A stretch of 64,000 nucleotides of DNA from Puccinia triticina. Its lineage: Eukaryota; Basidiomycota; Pucciniomycetes; Pucciniales; Pucciniaceae. Below are positions 32,844 through 44,490 of this stretch, one piece after another. The DNA lies in NCBI RefSeq assembly GCF_026914185.1, contig NC_070558.1, positions 7,387,501 to 7,451,500 on the forward strand, given 5' to 3'. Below the pieces are notes generated by a model, which worked only from the letters and a program-made list of their open reading frames with translations, did no database searches and was not told the DNA's origin. How positions within the stretch are numbered: the first letter of the stretch is position 1; every line of letters begins with the position of its first letter. The position numbers were made by a program, and so were the translations under genes.

Positions 32844-35800
32844 TTAAACTATAGGAGCAGACCTCTTCTCACTTCTGAACTTCCTTAGAAGGATAGCAGA
32901 GTCTGGAATGTCCTTCTCAAGGAGCCATTCATCATGATCAGCACTCAAGCCTTTGTATCTAGCTAAGTACATCATGACATCTCTGTTCTCCACTCTCAAT
33001 CTTTTGTCTCTGAGAATCTTCTGTATGACTTTATTTTGAGGGGTCTTATCCATAGGGGGAATGACAACTTTAACCTTCTGTCTCAAGGGGAACTTATCTG
33101 GATTGGGGTCTCTGTATGGTTTCACCAAGCTGACAGGGAATGTAGGATGTTTCCTGCTAAACTCTTCAGTCAGAATCACTTCTACAGCATTCTTTCCATG
33201 TAAAGCTTTCACAAGGAATGGTCCAGCAAAGGAGTCTCTCATCTTCTTAGGGCCAGACAAGTTGTTGAAGTTTGCTGTGGATATCAGGACTTTATCACCA
33301 ACTTTAAAGGATGGTTCTTCATGAGTCTTGTCCCATCTCTCTTTGTTGTAAGAGGTAGCTTCTGTTATGCATTGCTCAGCATGTTTTCTTGCTTTCTCAA
33401 AGATTTTTCCATAAGCAAGAGCAGTAGGATGAATGTCTACAGAATCTTGTTTACAGAATCTTGTTTCAAGAAGTTTCTAGGAAGGTTTGGGATCAAGCCT
33501 TTTTCTAGAATAGCAGGAGGTTTTCCAGTGGTTGAGTGTATACTAGTGCAGTAGGCTAGCTCAAGGATTGGTAGGAGTGAAACCCAGTTATGAGTGTAAC
33601 CATCATTGTCTTTGAATTCTAGACCATATGCACAAAACCTCCTGATCATATCTTCAAGTGTTTGAATCATTCTCTCAGCTAATCCATCAGTCTGGGGGTG
33701 GTAAGCAGTGGAGAAGGAGAATTTTGTTCCTAGCATACTATGTAAACCAGTCCAGAATTCAGATGTGAACTTGGGATCTCTGTCAGAGATGATGATTCTG
33801 GGGATGCCATTTCTGGGCATTACTCTGTTCCAAAACAGTATGGCAGTGTCAATTGCAGAGTCATCCTTGAAGCAGGGAACAAATATTGGGGTTTTGGAGT
33901 ATCTGTCTACTATTACTAGACAAGCATTGAAACTAGCAGCTCATCCAGGAGATAAGGAAGTTACCCAATCCATGTTGATCACATCCCATGGTTTGGAAGG
34001 TTCTTCTATCTTCATGAGTAGTCCAAATCTCTTCCCTGTAGCTTTGTTGGCTTTCTGGCATCTGTCACAAGAAGCGCAATATTCACTAGTATCTTGTCTC
34101 CAATTAGCCCACCAGGAAGTATCAGCTACTTTCTCTGAGGTCCTGTCTTCAGAAAGATGGCCAGAGTAGACACTATCATGGCACTCATGCAAGATGGTAT
34201 TAATGCTGGCTTTGTCAGCTAGAAACAGGACAGAATTGTGTTTTTCTCTGAAGTAGATGAGGCCATCAAATAGAGAGAACCTTCCTTCATAATATAACTT
34301 TCTCCAAGGTTCCTGCAGAGAGTGTTTCAGTTGGGCATCTTTGGCATCTTTCAGCAGAAGTTCAGACAAAATAACAGTGTTCTTATCTTGTTGGTAGCCT
34401 TCTCTCACTGAGTCAAAGAACTCATTCTTGAAAGTAGAGACATGTATGCCCATGATGGGGAATCTATCATCATCTTTGTCCTCAGGGTCATAAGCAGGAT
34501 TGCTTGGATCATTTGGTAAAGCCCATCTGCTAAGTCCATCAGCATTCTTGTGAATATTGCCATCTCTGTGGATTATTGTCATATTACCTCTGTATTCCTG
34601 AATAGCAATCTGCCACCTGAGCATGTGTCTATTGGGAGTCTTCATGTTCAGTAGTGATCTCAAAGCTGTGCAATCTGTTACAACATGAAATACACTGCCA
34701 TCCAAGTAATAGTGGAGTTTTTCCAGAGCCCAAACCAGACATAAGCATTCAAGTTGACTAGCACCATATCTTGTTTCACTGTCCTTCAGCTGTCTGGATA
34801 TGAAAAAAATGGGCCCTTCTTTTCTTACTCCATCAATGACTTGGACTTGATGTAAAGCAGAACCTAGACCAGTCATGCTAGCATCTACATGTAGTGTGAA
34901 AGGATGGGCCCAATCTGGGAACAGTAGCAATGGAGCTGTGGTCAGTTTCTCTTTTAACAAGTTGTATGCCACTATCCTATGGTGGGTCATCTCATATACA
35001 ACATCAATCCTGGTGAGCTCAGTAAGAGGCTTTGCTATCTCAGCAAACTTCCCAATGTGCTGTCTGTAGTAACCAGCAAAACCAAGAAAAGATTGCATTT
35101 CTTTCCTACTACTAGGCACAGGCTTCTGGAGGACAGCAGCTACCTTGTTCTGATCTATTCCTATAGCAATTCCAGAAACAAGATGGCCTAGAGCTTTGAT
35201 CTGGTAAAATCCAAAGTTACACTTCTTCAGGGAGATTTTCATGTTCATATTTATGACAACTTTCAGTATCCTGTCTATTCTAGTGAGGTGTTCTTCCCAA
35301 GTGTTGGACATAATGATGATATCATCAATGTAGATAATGACCCACTTCTCATCAATTTCTTTCCTGAACTCAATGTCCATCATCCTCTGGAAATGAGAAG
35401 GGGCATTCTTGATCCCAAAGGGCATCCTCAGATACTCATAGATTCCTTTGTGCATAATGATCCTGAGTAGGTTTCTGGAATCTTCTGCAATGACATTCTG
35501 ATGAAAACCTTTGAGTACATCCATGCTAGTAAGAAATTTAGCTTTGGCCAGATTGTTCAGAGTCTCACTGATTTTGGGAATAGGATATCTGTCTGAAGCA
35601 GTGTAGGAGTTTAGTGCTCTGAAATCTCCTACCATTCTGGATTTCCCATTATGCCAGGCAATGATGACAGGAGTGGTGATCTCAACTACTTCATTATGGC
35701 CAACTTTCCTTAGGTCATTCAGTTTTACCAGTTCTTCAATATGCTGCTCAAGAGCTTTTCTGCTTTTGGGGCTGGCAGGATAAGGGGGTCTCCTGAGAAG

Positions 35801-37543
35801 AGGAGGATAAGGCCTTTCAGTTGTCAACTTGAGATGAACTTCATGACCCTTGATGGCACCAAGGGGCTGTTTGGTGTTAGAGAAAGCAAGTTTGTTATTA
35901 TAGAGGACTTCAAATAGCTTCTCTTTCTGCTCAATGGTTAACTTATCACTGAATTTGGCTTCACAGAGTTCTTCTACAATAAATTTCTGCAGTTGAGGAT
36001 GGGACTTTTTTACAGCAGAAATTTCATTGGAAGGACTCATTTTCTCCAGATGATGAGATTTGAAACTGAATTTCTTCCTCTTGTTCTCATTTCCAATGGT
36101 AAAGAATCTCTCTTTGCTGTTTGTGATATCAAACCCATAAAGAGACATGTAATCATTTCCAAGGATAAGGTAGTTTATTCTTGAATTTTTCATAACTACA
36201 AATTCTGCTAGAATTCTAATGGAACCTTTAGTGTGGGGAAAAATCAAAGTCATTTCTATTATGCCCATTGGCTGTAATTGATCACTACAGCTGTGGAACC
36301 TAGCATGATTGATTGGCATGAGTTTGTTTTCCCATTCTGGTATTATAGAATTTAATAATTTGTTGGTGATGATTGAACAAGAAGCTCCACTATCAAGAAG
36401 GCATGAGTGCTCTCTGGAATCAATAAGGACAGTAGTGAGATTTGCTTTTCCAGTGAGATGGGCTTTTCCTCTATCAGGCTTACATTTCATCAGTCTAGCA
36501 TCCTCTATGTGGGAAGACTGGCAGGATTTGTCCCAGGTCTGAGGTTGATGAGTTTCAGCTTGAATTTCAGCAATGGAAAAGTCTTGGTTTATCTCACACT
36601 CTACAGCATGTGTTCCAAAATCAAAGTCAACTAAGGGATCATAATTGGCACCATTTCCATTGTCCATGGCAAGGATCATGTGGTTGGCTCTATGATTCTC
36701 TTCCTCTTCATCTAGTTCTGATTCAGATTTTTGTGGCTCACCTTGATCTTCTCCATTTTCACTCTTGGGATCATCATCATCATCCATTCCTACATTATTG
36801 ATTCTGCTCTTCTTCTTAGGGAATTCCCTGGAGAAGTGGCCAGTTTGTTTGCAGAAATGACATATAAGTTTGTCCTTTTCAGGAGCAGAGACAGGATTCC
36901 TTTTTGAAGAGGATTCAGTTGGTTTATCAGTTTTCTCAGGGGCAGAATTATTTCTCCATTGGGATCTGTTTGGAGCATTATAAGTGTTTGTCACAGGCTT
37001 TTTCTTTTTCATAACTCTGTCTATGACTTCTTCAGCAATTATAACCATGTCCTCAAAGCTCATTTCAGTAGCATCTCTCTTGTATCTGCTTTTAACAACA
37101 TGCTCAAGATTTGGAGGGCATTGCTTCAGGATCTTCTCACAAATAAGATACTCACTGAGTTCAGGTTGGTAAGCTTTCAGTCTTTCTCTTTGAGTACCAA
37201 ACCATTTATGGATTTTCCTTCCATCATAGGCAAATTGATCACCTTCAAACTCTTGTTGCATTTTCCATTTCCAGTTCTCAGTACCAAATTTTTTTCTGAT
37301 GGCATTCTTTCACCAGGCCCAAGACTTGTTCCCACACTTATCTTTGATTCCAAGATACCAATTTCTTGCAGTGTCAGTCAGCAGTATTTTCAATCTACTG
37401 ATTATCATGCTATCAAGCATCAAGCAATCTCTAACAAGGATGTCTGTGTTCTTAATCCAAAGCTCATGATTATAGGGTAATTCTCCTGAGAACTTATCCC
37501 AGTCACTATTCCTTGGTATACTCTTCCACAGCTCTCTCCTCAT
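32844..37543 (-). pseudogene. gypsy gag-pol polyprotein, interrupted
   Basis: Minus-strand parts: gag domain (MRRELWKSIPRNSDWDKFSG ... [20 protein letters not shown]); nucleocapsid knuckle [14 protein letters not shown], where the last Cys of CCHC is Phe; protease [12 protein letters not shown] (Asp at 36394-36392); RT with YIDDIIIMS (35332-35321); RNase [14 protein letters not shown]; integrase with HHCC region (CHDSVYSGH ... CASCDRC), INMDWV, IISDRDPKFTS and TAYHPQTDG-AERMIQ; C-terminal chromodomain-like YLARYKGLSADHDEWL. Breaks: TGA 37312-37310 after KSWAW, TGA 33943-33941 after SLSPG in integrase, and a 14-bp tandem duplication at 33438-33465 that shifts frame. The chromodomain suggests targeting to methylated histone H3 in heterochromatin. 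Confidence 0.92.
33438..33465. repeat. 14-bp tandem duplication in integrase
   Basis: TACAGAATCTTGTT occurs at 33438-33451 and again at 33452-33465. A 14-base gain breaks the integrase frame just after LKQDSV on the minus strand. Confidence 0.93.
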
Positions 37544-38103
37544 GTCATAATTGTGAGAATTCCAGCTCAGGGGAGCGGAGCCATCCTCATAAATTGAGGA
37601 AGGTCACGCGAACCAACTCAGCTGCGGAAAATGGTAAGCAAACGCGAACCACTTCCGCAGTCCAAATCAGGAGCCGCGGGAGTCGTGAAACTAAAATCAT
37701 CCTTTGGATTTTTACAGTTCCGACGAACGTAAGCAATCCGATTAGGCTTAAGGAAAATCCAGGCCCACGTTCACTTATCGAGAGAATCTCAGTTAGCGCC
37801 AAAGGTAAGCGACTGTGGAGAACTCAAGATAAGCCTGACAAGATAGACACTAATGTGCTATTGCTTCTTTTAGACAGAACTGTCAAGAGCAACCAGACCG
37901 AACATCCCAATACCGCTCAAAGAGCAGGAGAAACTATCGGTAAGAGTGTCGAGTCCTTTGTCAGGCAAAGAGGCAACAGAAACGCAGTAGCTAACGCTAC
38001 GGTGTTCTGTAAGCAGAAAACGTTGCATCGCTACTCAGCCGCTTCGCCGAAGCCAAGTGAGGAAACCCTCAGGTCAAAGACCGCCTCAAGTAAGAAGAAA
38101 TGA
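37513..38103 (+). CDS. antisense 196-aa frame inside the gypsy element
   Basis: A plus-strand open frame lies opposite the element genes, in the 820-bp gap between the 5' gag-side frame and the gag domain. The product is basic, rich in Lys/Arg/Ser/Thr, with no recognised domain. At least five GTAAG tetramer-plus sites are spread through it at spacings of about 70-135 bp (near 37634, 37729, 37804, 37940, 38009 and 38087), which on the minus strand read CTTAC. Its base composition is more GC-rich than the AT-rich frames on either side. It could be a captured fragment, an antisense gene or chance. Confidence 0.25.
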   Translation: MVYSSTALSSCHNCENSSSGERSHPHKLRKVTRTNSAAENGKQTRTTSAVQIRSRGSRETKIILWIFTVPTNVSNPIRLKENPGPRSLIERISVSAKGKRLWRTQDKPDKIDTNVLLLLLDRTVKSNQTEHPNTAQRAGETIGKSVESFVRQRGNRNAVANATVFCKQKTLHRYSAASPKPSEETLRSKTASSKKK

Positions 38104-38363
38104 CAACTTGATAAAAAAGAAAAGAAAGGTAGAGAACTAATACCGAGATATTGTTTGTCTAGTCAATTAGTCAACTCAACACATATCTGCATTTCCTATC
38201 CCTTTCTTTTCATTCTCTCTTATCAGTAGAGAGCGGCCTAGTTCCTGCTCTTAGGTAATTCTTTCTTACTTCAAGACATCCTTTCATTTCTATTCATCAG
38301 CTATATGTATTTACAATAACAGTTAGTCTGATAAAGAATCAAATCTTAGTTCTTTGGACTTTT

Positions 38364-39854
38364 TCAATAATCAATTGGTCCATGATCAATATAAGGGAAT
38401 TCATCACTGGCATTAGGACTATTGTCATTACTATTTGGCTTATAGGAATTGGCTCTGGTATGTTGATGAGAGTCAAGTAAAGGAGTGCTGTTCCAAATAG
38501 GAGCTGGTCTATGGGAATCAGAATGATGGGGATGTTTCTGATGCTCCTGGTTGATTTTCTCTTCTTGCTGGACATTAAGCATTGGATTGTTGTAGTTAAT
38601 ATGAGGAGGGTGATCTCTGTTCACAGGTTCTATTAGGGCTTCTAGTCTAGAATTCACACTGTTAACCACAGAAGAAATGTCACTACATCTCCTGCTCACT
38701 TTCTCAAATCTGTTATGCTCATTGACTTGAAGGTCACTCATCTGATTCTCAAGGGAAGATAATTTGTTGCTCATTTTATCTTCTATCTTGGACAGGCTCT
38801 TACCAAGTGTATCCATATTTGATTGGCATTGGGACTCATTCACTAGGATCAAATCCTGGACACTCTCTAGTTTCTCATCAATGTGTTTTCTCAGTTGTTC
38901 CAATTCAAGATGATTCACGCTTGATTTCTCTCTGGCATGTTCACCTAGGTGGGACAGGATATAATCAAGAAGAGTTGGCATAAATTCCTCTTTAAATATT
39001 TCTAGGACAGAATTATTTAGAGCTTCTTTGAAATTGTTCACACATGAGTCTAACAAGGTACCAGGGATGGTTTCAACAGTTCCAGTCAGATCAGACAAAA
39101 ATTTTGAGAAAAGGACTTGGAGTTTTTCTTCTACTAATAGGGGACCATTATTAGACAGATTGTTGGTTAAGTTGTTAAGAAAAAATTCTCTACTAGAGGG
39201 GCTAGAGAGATTATCAGAGTCCAGACTTAAGCCTACAGGGGAGTCAGAATTTAACGAGAATTTCCTCTGCCTCTCCCTCTCCCTCTTCTGCGGCTCCTGC
39301 CGCTGGTGATTCTCATCAGGAACTCTCCTACATTGAGAATCCTGTGAGTCTCCGCTACGCCCTGATCCCTGTTCCTCTTGTATCCTCTCCAGCCTTGCAA
39401 AGGGGCTCGGTGCTGTCGTTGCGCGGTTTGACCGTCCCATTGTTGATAATGGGGTTGATGTTGATGGTACTGCGCGTTGTGATGTTGATACGGGTGGTGG
39501 CGCGGTGCTTGGTTCCCACCGTGGTGTATAGAAGCTTGCGGGCGTGTAGCTATTGGTTGCTGCGGCGGCGGCGGAGGGGCCCTCTGGCCTTGCTGATGCG
39601 TATGTGCCTGGGAGTGCTGGTCTGGCTGTTGGAGTTGCATAGGCGCCGGCGTAGGAGAGGCTATTGGGAGCCTGTGGTTGGGGTCGGGCGCCAAAGCCGT
39701 GCTTGTTGTGGTAGGAGGAGCTGTCATGGTGGTTGGAGGAGCGTACATCGGCGGGGGTTGCTCTATTTGAGGTCTGTTGTATAGAGACCGCTCCAAGTTG
39801 TTCAGTTCTGCGCGAGGAATCCATTCCTGACATAGGCGCAAAGAATCCTCCCAC
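38364..39854 (-). CDS. gypsy 5' ORF with coiled coil
   Basis: The open frame runs from MGGFFAPMSGMDSS to a stop at 38364. The first half overlaps the previous frame and is low in complexity. From RERERQRKFSLNSDSP on, it looks like a real protein: LSSPSSREFFLNNLTNN, an amphipathic region and a clear coiled coil (LEQLRKHIDEKLESVQDLI, SLSKIEDKMSNKLSSLENQM), then an Asn/His/Pro-rich tail. Coiled coils are usual in assembly proteins, so a gag-like structural role is a guess. How it is joined to the upstream frame (intron or frameshift near 39300) is not visible. Confidence 0.5.
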   Translation of the reverse strand: MGGFFAPMSGMDSSRRTEQLGAVSIQQTSNRATPADVRSSNHHDSSSYHNKHGFGARPQPQAPNSLSYAGAYATPTARPALPGTYASARPEGPSAAAAATNSYTPASFYTPRWEPSTAPPPVSTSQRAVPSTSTPLSTMGRSNRATTAPSPFARLERIQEEQGSGRSGDSQDSQCRRVPDENHQRQEPQKRERERQRKFSLNSDSPVGLSLDSDNLSSPSSREFFLNNLTNNLSNNGPLLVEEKLQVLFSKFLSDLTGTVETIPGTLLDSCVNNFKEALNNSVLEIFKEEFMPTLLDYILSHLGEHAREKSSVNHLELEQLRKHIDEKLESVQDLILVNESQCQSNMDTLGKSLSKIEDKMSNKLSSLENQMSDLQVNEHNRFEKVSRRCSDISSVVNSVNSRLEALIEPVNRDHPPHINYNNPMLNVQQEEKINQEHQKHPHHSDSHRPAPIWNSTPLLDSHQHTRANSYKPNSNDNSPNASDEFPYIDHGPIDY

Positions 39855-40285
39855 CCTACTAACTCCTCTATCAAGTCCTGCGTGGTCGCGGCTTGAGAGA
39901 GAATCATCCGCATGGTTCTCACGTTCTGGGACTCCCGGGCTCTGACAAATAAATTGAACTGGTCGTTGAATAGATTCACTAGGCTCGCAATCTCGCTCTC
40001 TTCCTGGATGATCTCCATCAGGGCGTGCGTTTCTGCCGGCTTTTGAAGTGGTGGTTGGGTCGGAGCAAATGGATGAAGGGCCAAGTCCGGTGAAGTCCCC
40101 GGCCTCAAGCCTTCTTGGTTGGTAGGCTGGGGGGGCTGCGGATTCGTTGTTTGAAAGCTGTCTGACGGAATCATTTGTTCCCTCTTGGCGGGTCTTGGCA
40201 CCGGTGTGGACCTGTTTGATGCCAGAGCTAGGGAAGTTTCCCTTGGGTTGTAGAGAGCTGGGGGAATTCCCGTGTCCGGCGGCAA
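39251..40285 (-). CDS. gypsy 5' ORF, Pro/Gln-rich with Arg-Gly tail
   Basis: MPPDTGIPPALYNPRE opens a 344-aa frame. It has a helical middle (ALMEIIQEESEIASLVNLFN, LIEELVGWEDSLRLCQEW), a Pro/Gln/His-rich stretch, and a basic end with RRRGRGRGRG that could bind RNA. It overlaps the next frame by about 600 bp. The place in the element and the basic tail suggest a gag-type RNA-binding product. Confidence 0.5.
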   Translation of the reverse strand: MPPDTGIPPALYNPRETSLALASNRSTPVPRPAKREQMIPSDSFQTTNPQPPQPTNQEGLRPGTSPDLALHPFAPTQPPLQKPAETHALMEIIQEESEIASLVNLFNDQFNLFVRARESQNVRTMRMILSQAATTQDLIEELVGWEDSLRLCQEWIPRAELNNLERSLYNRPQIEQPPPMYAPPTTMTAPPTTTSTALAPDPNHRLPIASPTPAPMQLQQPDQHSQAHTHQQGQRAPPPPPQQPIATRPQASIHHGGNQAPRHHPYQHHNAQYHQHQPHYQQWDGQTAQRQHRAPLQGWRGYKRNRDQGVAETHRILNVGEFLMRITSGRSRRRGRGRGRGNSR

Positions 40286-40341
40286 GGTTTACTCCTGGGG
40301 GAATTGAAGAAAATCCTCTCCCAGCGGAGGCAAAGCTGATT

Positions 40342-41019
40342 CTAGCTCTTCAAAGCCTCTCCTCGGCTGCGGGGCTGAGTTGGTAGCGGAGTCGTTGCTC
40401 TGCTGAGAGGTCCCTTCCATTTCTGAGATGGGGGGGCATTTTGTTTAAGAGTAGTTATTAGATTTGTTTTGTTATATTTTATTTTTAAAGAAGTTAAAGA
40501 AATAAAGATAAAAAAAATACCTGAAGGTTTAGCTTTTGCGGAAAGTCTACGGCTTTTACGCGTAGTAGAAGAGACTTTCTTCTTCTTTTCTTTAGCTTTG
40601 GTCTTTGCGGGAGGTTCAGACGTCCAGTCGGCTATATCAACAGCGGCTGTGACCTTCCTGCGATGGACTTTTGGGTATGTAGTTGTAGCAATGGGAGTCC
40701 ACGAAGTGCTACTAATCAGATTTCCATTTTGCAGAGTAGCTATAATTCTGTCTTTGTAGTCTTCTTCTTCTGTGCTGTCCTGCGCCGTTGAGAAATTTTC
40801 TGCGGTCAAAAGCGGTAATAGTAGTTTGGAAGGCAAGGAATCTTTTGGGGGCACTCTGTTTTTTGATATCTCCTCTTGATCCAAAGGTATAGAGGAACCA
40901 ATGGAGGATAAGTCTGACAAAGGAATAAAAAGGGCCGCGGAAGAGTGCAATTCTGCACTTTCACAAGTAGAGGTGACGTGAAAAAAAAATTTCAAGGGTT
41001 CAGTTAGGGATTTAATCAA
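40342..41019 (-). CDS. gypsy first ORF, possibly spliced
   Basis: This is the first frame after the 5' LTR (MIKSLTEPLKFFFHVTSTCE). It is acidic in the middle and basic near KTKAKEKKKKVSSTTRKSRR. GTATTT after AKPSG (about 40520) and an acceptor-like CCATCTCAG at about 40426-40418 could remove the AT-rich end of the frame and link it to the next one. No domain is recognised. Confidence 0.4.
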   Translation of the reverse strand: MIKSLTEPLKFFFHVTSTCESAELHSSAALFIPLSDLSSIGSSIPLDQEEISKNRVPPKDSLPSKLLLPLLTAENFSTAQDSTEEEDYKDRIIATLQNGNLISSTSWTPIATTTYPKVHRRKVTAAVDIADWTSEPPAKTKAKEKKKKVSSTTRKSRRLSAKAKPSGIFFIFISLTSLKIKYNKTNLITTLKQNAPPSQKWKGPLSRATTPLPTQPRSRGEALKS

Positions 41020-41207
41020 TGTAGAACCAATTTGGGATAGTTTTGAGAGATTTTTAGAGTTATTAGTATATGTAGAAAGAATTTCTTTTGAATTTTTTCA
41101 AATTTTATGAATTTTTAGTTTGATTTAATCAGGATGGTCAGTCCTTGGCTTTTTAAGCAGTCTAGAAGTATGAAAAAGGGAGGATATTTCCCAATGAGGC
41201 CCCCAAT

Positions 41208-43047
41208 TGTGAGCCTGAGCCTCTATAGTGGCTACAGGACACAAGAAAAATGGGGAGCACTGGTTGTATTTCTTGGGATAGAGAACTACAAACAGTGAGT
41301 AAGAGAGAAAGAGAAAGAAAGAGAAATGTATGATCTGGAGGAGGTCTATCTACTCCTTATAGGAGGATCCTCAAAATTCAACTTGAACCACCTGGAAAAG
41401 TGGTAAGGACAGCTGTGCCAGACCAACAGGGGGTACAGCCTCTGCGCGCACCAAGGAGACAGTGGGGGGACACAGAATAGTAATACTAATTTGCTCTGAT
41501 TTTTAGACTGAGTCTAGGATTAACTGTCAGCCTTAGAGTCATCACAGCTGACCTAAAAGCTGCCTGTTCTACCTTTGTTACATATAAATTACTTTATATC
41601 TTTTTCATCTTAAGAGATAACCTTGTTTTGACTTCATATTCTGTTTCCTCATGCAATTTTAACCCTAGTTACAACTTATCAATTCCTTGTAACTATACTC
41701 CTTCCCTGAGTTACTGAGTTATGGCGCCCTTGCGCAGTTGTGACGTGTCAGCGCTACCAGGCGCGCCAAACCACATGTACATATGTAAATTACATAAGCA
41801 AACTGTGAAAATTTTCGTAGTCAGGATCCCCCTTGCCTGAGGCGGATCTACAGACTTCAGCACACCAGAACCACCACCCAGATAACCCCAGGATCACCAC
41901 CAAAGAGCCTACTCTACTCCCAGTATACCTACCGTCACAGGCGCCTAGGATATTGACAGTAAGTAACCTCTTTCACTGAACCTTGATTATCTCAGAGGTA
42001 CAACTCTGTGTCTTGCTTGATCTGCCTTTTCTTCTTGCTTTGCTTCCTCCTTGATCACAGGGCTGTCCCTCCAAATCTATAGGCCTTTGCCTCCATCTTG
42101 ATCACAGGGCTGTCCCTTCTTATCATCAGGCCTTTGCCTCAAAATCTAGGTTCAGGGCTGTCCCTCAGGTTTCCCTTTAAGAACCTTGACTGTCCAGAGA
42201 GAAGTCTAAAAAACTGTGGCTGGATTAAGACATATCTAATCCAGATACCCTCCTGAGAGGAAGCTGTAGCACTTCTTGCACAGATTAGCAGCACTCTTCT
42301 GAAGAGTAGCATTGCCAGTGGACGTGCATTCCCACTAGAATAACCTAGTACTTCTCTTCCTTCTTATCCTGCTTGGTTTCTCTCTCTCTTTCTCTCTTTT
42401 TTCTTTTATAGTTGTAATTTCTTTATCCCAAGAAATCCAACTATTGCCCCCCCATTTCTTGTGTCCAGCTGTCACTATAGAGACTCAGGCTCACATTAAC
42501 AGAGTAACCTTTGATCTTGAGCAGGATTGATGTGAAAGAAATAAAGAGAAGCAATCAAGAGACACAGAGAAATCACTCTGGATAATCAAGGTTCAAATGA
42601 AGAGTATACTTACTGTCAATAACCTAGGCGCCTGTGACGGTAGGTGTACTGGGAGCGTGGTATCCTCTTGTGGGGTGATCCTGGGTTATCTACGGCGTGG
42701 TTCTGGGTGGTCTGAAGTCTGTAGATCCTCCTCAGGCAAGGGGGATCCTTAATTCGAAAATTTTCACAGTTTCCTTATGTAATTACATATGTACATGTGG
42801 TTTGGCGCGCTTGGTAGCGCTGACACATCACAACTGCGCATGCGCGCCACAACTCAAGAACTCAGGGAAGGAGTATAGTTACAAAGAATTGGTAAGTTGT
42901 AACTAGGGTTAAAATTGCATGAGGAAACAGAATATGAAGTCAAAACAATGATATCTCTTAAGATTAAAAAGATATGAAGTAATTTCATATGTAATAAGTA
43001 GAAAAGAGGCAGACTTTAGGTCAGCTGTATTGACTCTAAGGCTGACA
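41208..43047 (-). repeat. gypsy 5' LTR, split by a solo LTR
   Basis: 41208-41524 and 42501-43047 together match the 3' LTR at 31926-32806; about 864 bp remain when the insertion and its duplication are removed. The break point is GGATTAAC/AGAG. Confidence 0.93.
41525..42495 (+). mobile_element. inverted solo LTR of the same gypsy clan
   Basis: It starts TGTCAGCC and ends GGCTCACA, and is flanked by TTAAC at 41520-41524 and 42496-42500. It is the reverse orientation of the host LTR and clearly related, but longer (971 bp) because of an internal repeat of TTGATCACAGGGCTGTCCCT and GGCCTTTGCCT units (about 42050-42165). No internal coding region remains, so it is a solo LTR left by recombination. 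Confidence 0.93.
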
Positions 43048-44490
43048 GGTGTAGCAGAGGGATTTGGTAAAGATTGTGGCTTTTAATTAGAAACCCACAT
43101 GTCCCATGCAAGGGGTATAGCCTTGGCAATCCAATTGGGCTCCCAGTTCGCCAACTTAAAGTATCCGTCCCAAAACAAGGGGTGTAGGACTTAAACCAAA
43201 AATAATACAAGTCATTAAATATTAATCGTTTGATAAATCAAAGAAGAAAGAACTTACAAATTGCAATTCTGTAGAGAGGAGATGTGTTGGTCAAACTGTA
43301 ATATTTGTTTGTGATCTTCAATCCAATCCGGCATGCATTCCTCAAAGCTGGAGGATATTCCTTGTTCTTGATAGCTATTGATAAATGATCAGTGATTTGG
43401 TCAATGAATACCACTGTGTCTGCCAAACGGGCCGACCCAGGAACAGATACTTGTAGAGTTATCTCATGAAACAGATTGAGGACTTGAACCAAATCGCGCG
43501 CCATGCAAAAGTCGGACTTGTCCACATGAAACTTGCGGTCCACGCCATGCCGTTTGAGTCGCTGCCATTCGGGTCTTTGATATTGTAAAAAGGGCTCAGC
43601 TATAGTTAATCTGAGAAAAATGAGATGAAATGAAACTTAGAATGCAGCTTCACACCGGATTATGCATTTGAGTTGGGAATTTGTGGAATTCCATCTCGTA
43701 CAAACATCTCTTTCAATCAAATGTGGTGTGTTGCACCCTTTCTCTTGACATATCTCAACAAACTCGGTCCGCAAATTGGGAGAGAATTGTAATTTCTTGG
43801 CTATTGGGCGGAACTATAGCCACATTCAACATCAGTACAAAAATTTTTAACATGTAATTTGAGCATAGTATGCATACTTTCACTTACTTTGGCCAAACTT
43901 CCTTTGCAAAGTGCACTTGTATAGATATTGCCTTCATCTTCATCACTTGCATTTTCAATATCCTCCTCAACAAGGGATTCAGAAACTTCATTATTGGCCT
44001 CAGGATTTGAATCACCATCACTTAATTCTTCATTGGACAATGCAGCGGGCTCTTCACCGCGGGCAAGGCTTGAATAACAGAGTAAACATGATCAGGATTG
44101 AGTCAAACAGTCCAAGAAACGAGAGACAAACCAATTTACATTTGAATTTGTCCCTCCGCATTGTCCTCTTCAGAAGATGAACCATCAGGCTCCACCAATA
44201 ATGAAATTGATCCCGTATTAGTCTTCTTCCTATGGGTTCCAAACGGCCAAAGGATCCCCTGGACAATCAGATTCAGGATATGAGTGAAGCAGCAAATGTA
44301 TTTGGAATCACCCTTGAACCGTGTCCACTTCAACCTCTTGAGCTCCTTGACCATTGCTTCATTGTTTGATGCGTTTTTGCTCACCATCCCACAAATCTAA
44401 TAACCAAAAAGCTCAGTCAGGCTTTTGAAGAGACTACTTGAGAGAAAGTATATGGCTTACCTGATTCTGGATACCAAACTTCTCTACAAC

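Larger units (their letters stand above)
31926..43047 (-). mobile_element. full-length Ty3/gypsy chromovirus with 5-bp GGTGT duplication
   Basis: The LTRs start TGTGAGCC and end GGCTGACA on the + strand, and are flanked by GGTGT at 31921-31925 and 43048-43052. A purine-rich tract GGTGGTAGGGAA precedes the 3' LTR on the minus strand (32818-32807). Internal order on the minus strand: three gag-side frames, then gag nucleocapsid, protease, RT, RNase H, integrase and chromodomain. It sits in a C-terminal exon of hAT element 2. Confidence 0.95.

Noticed and set aside
41525..42495. Assembly artefact within the LTR
   Set aside because: A clean 5-bp TTAAC duplication and complete LTR ends fit a real insertion.
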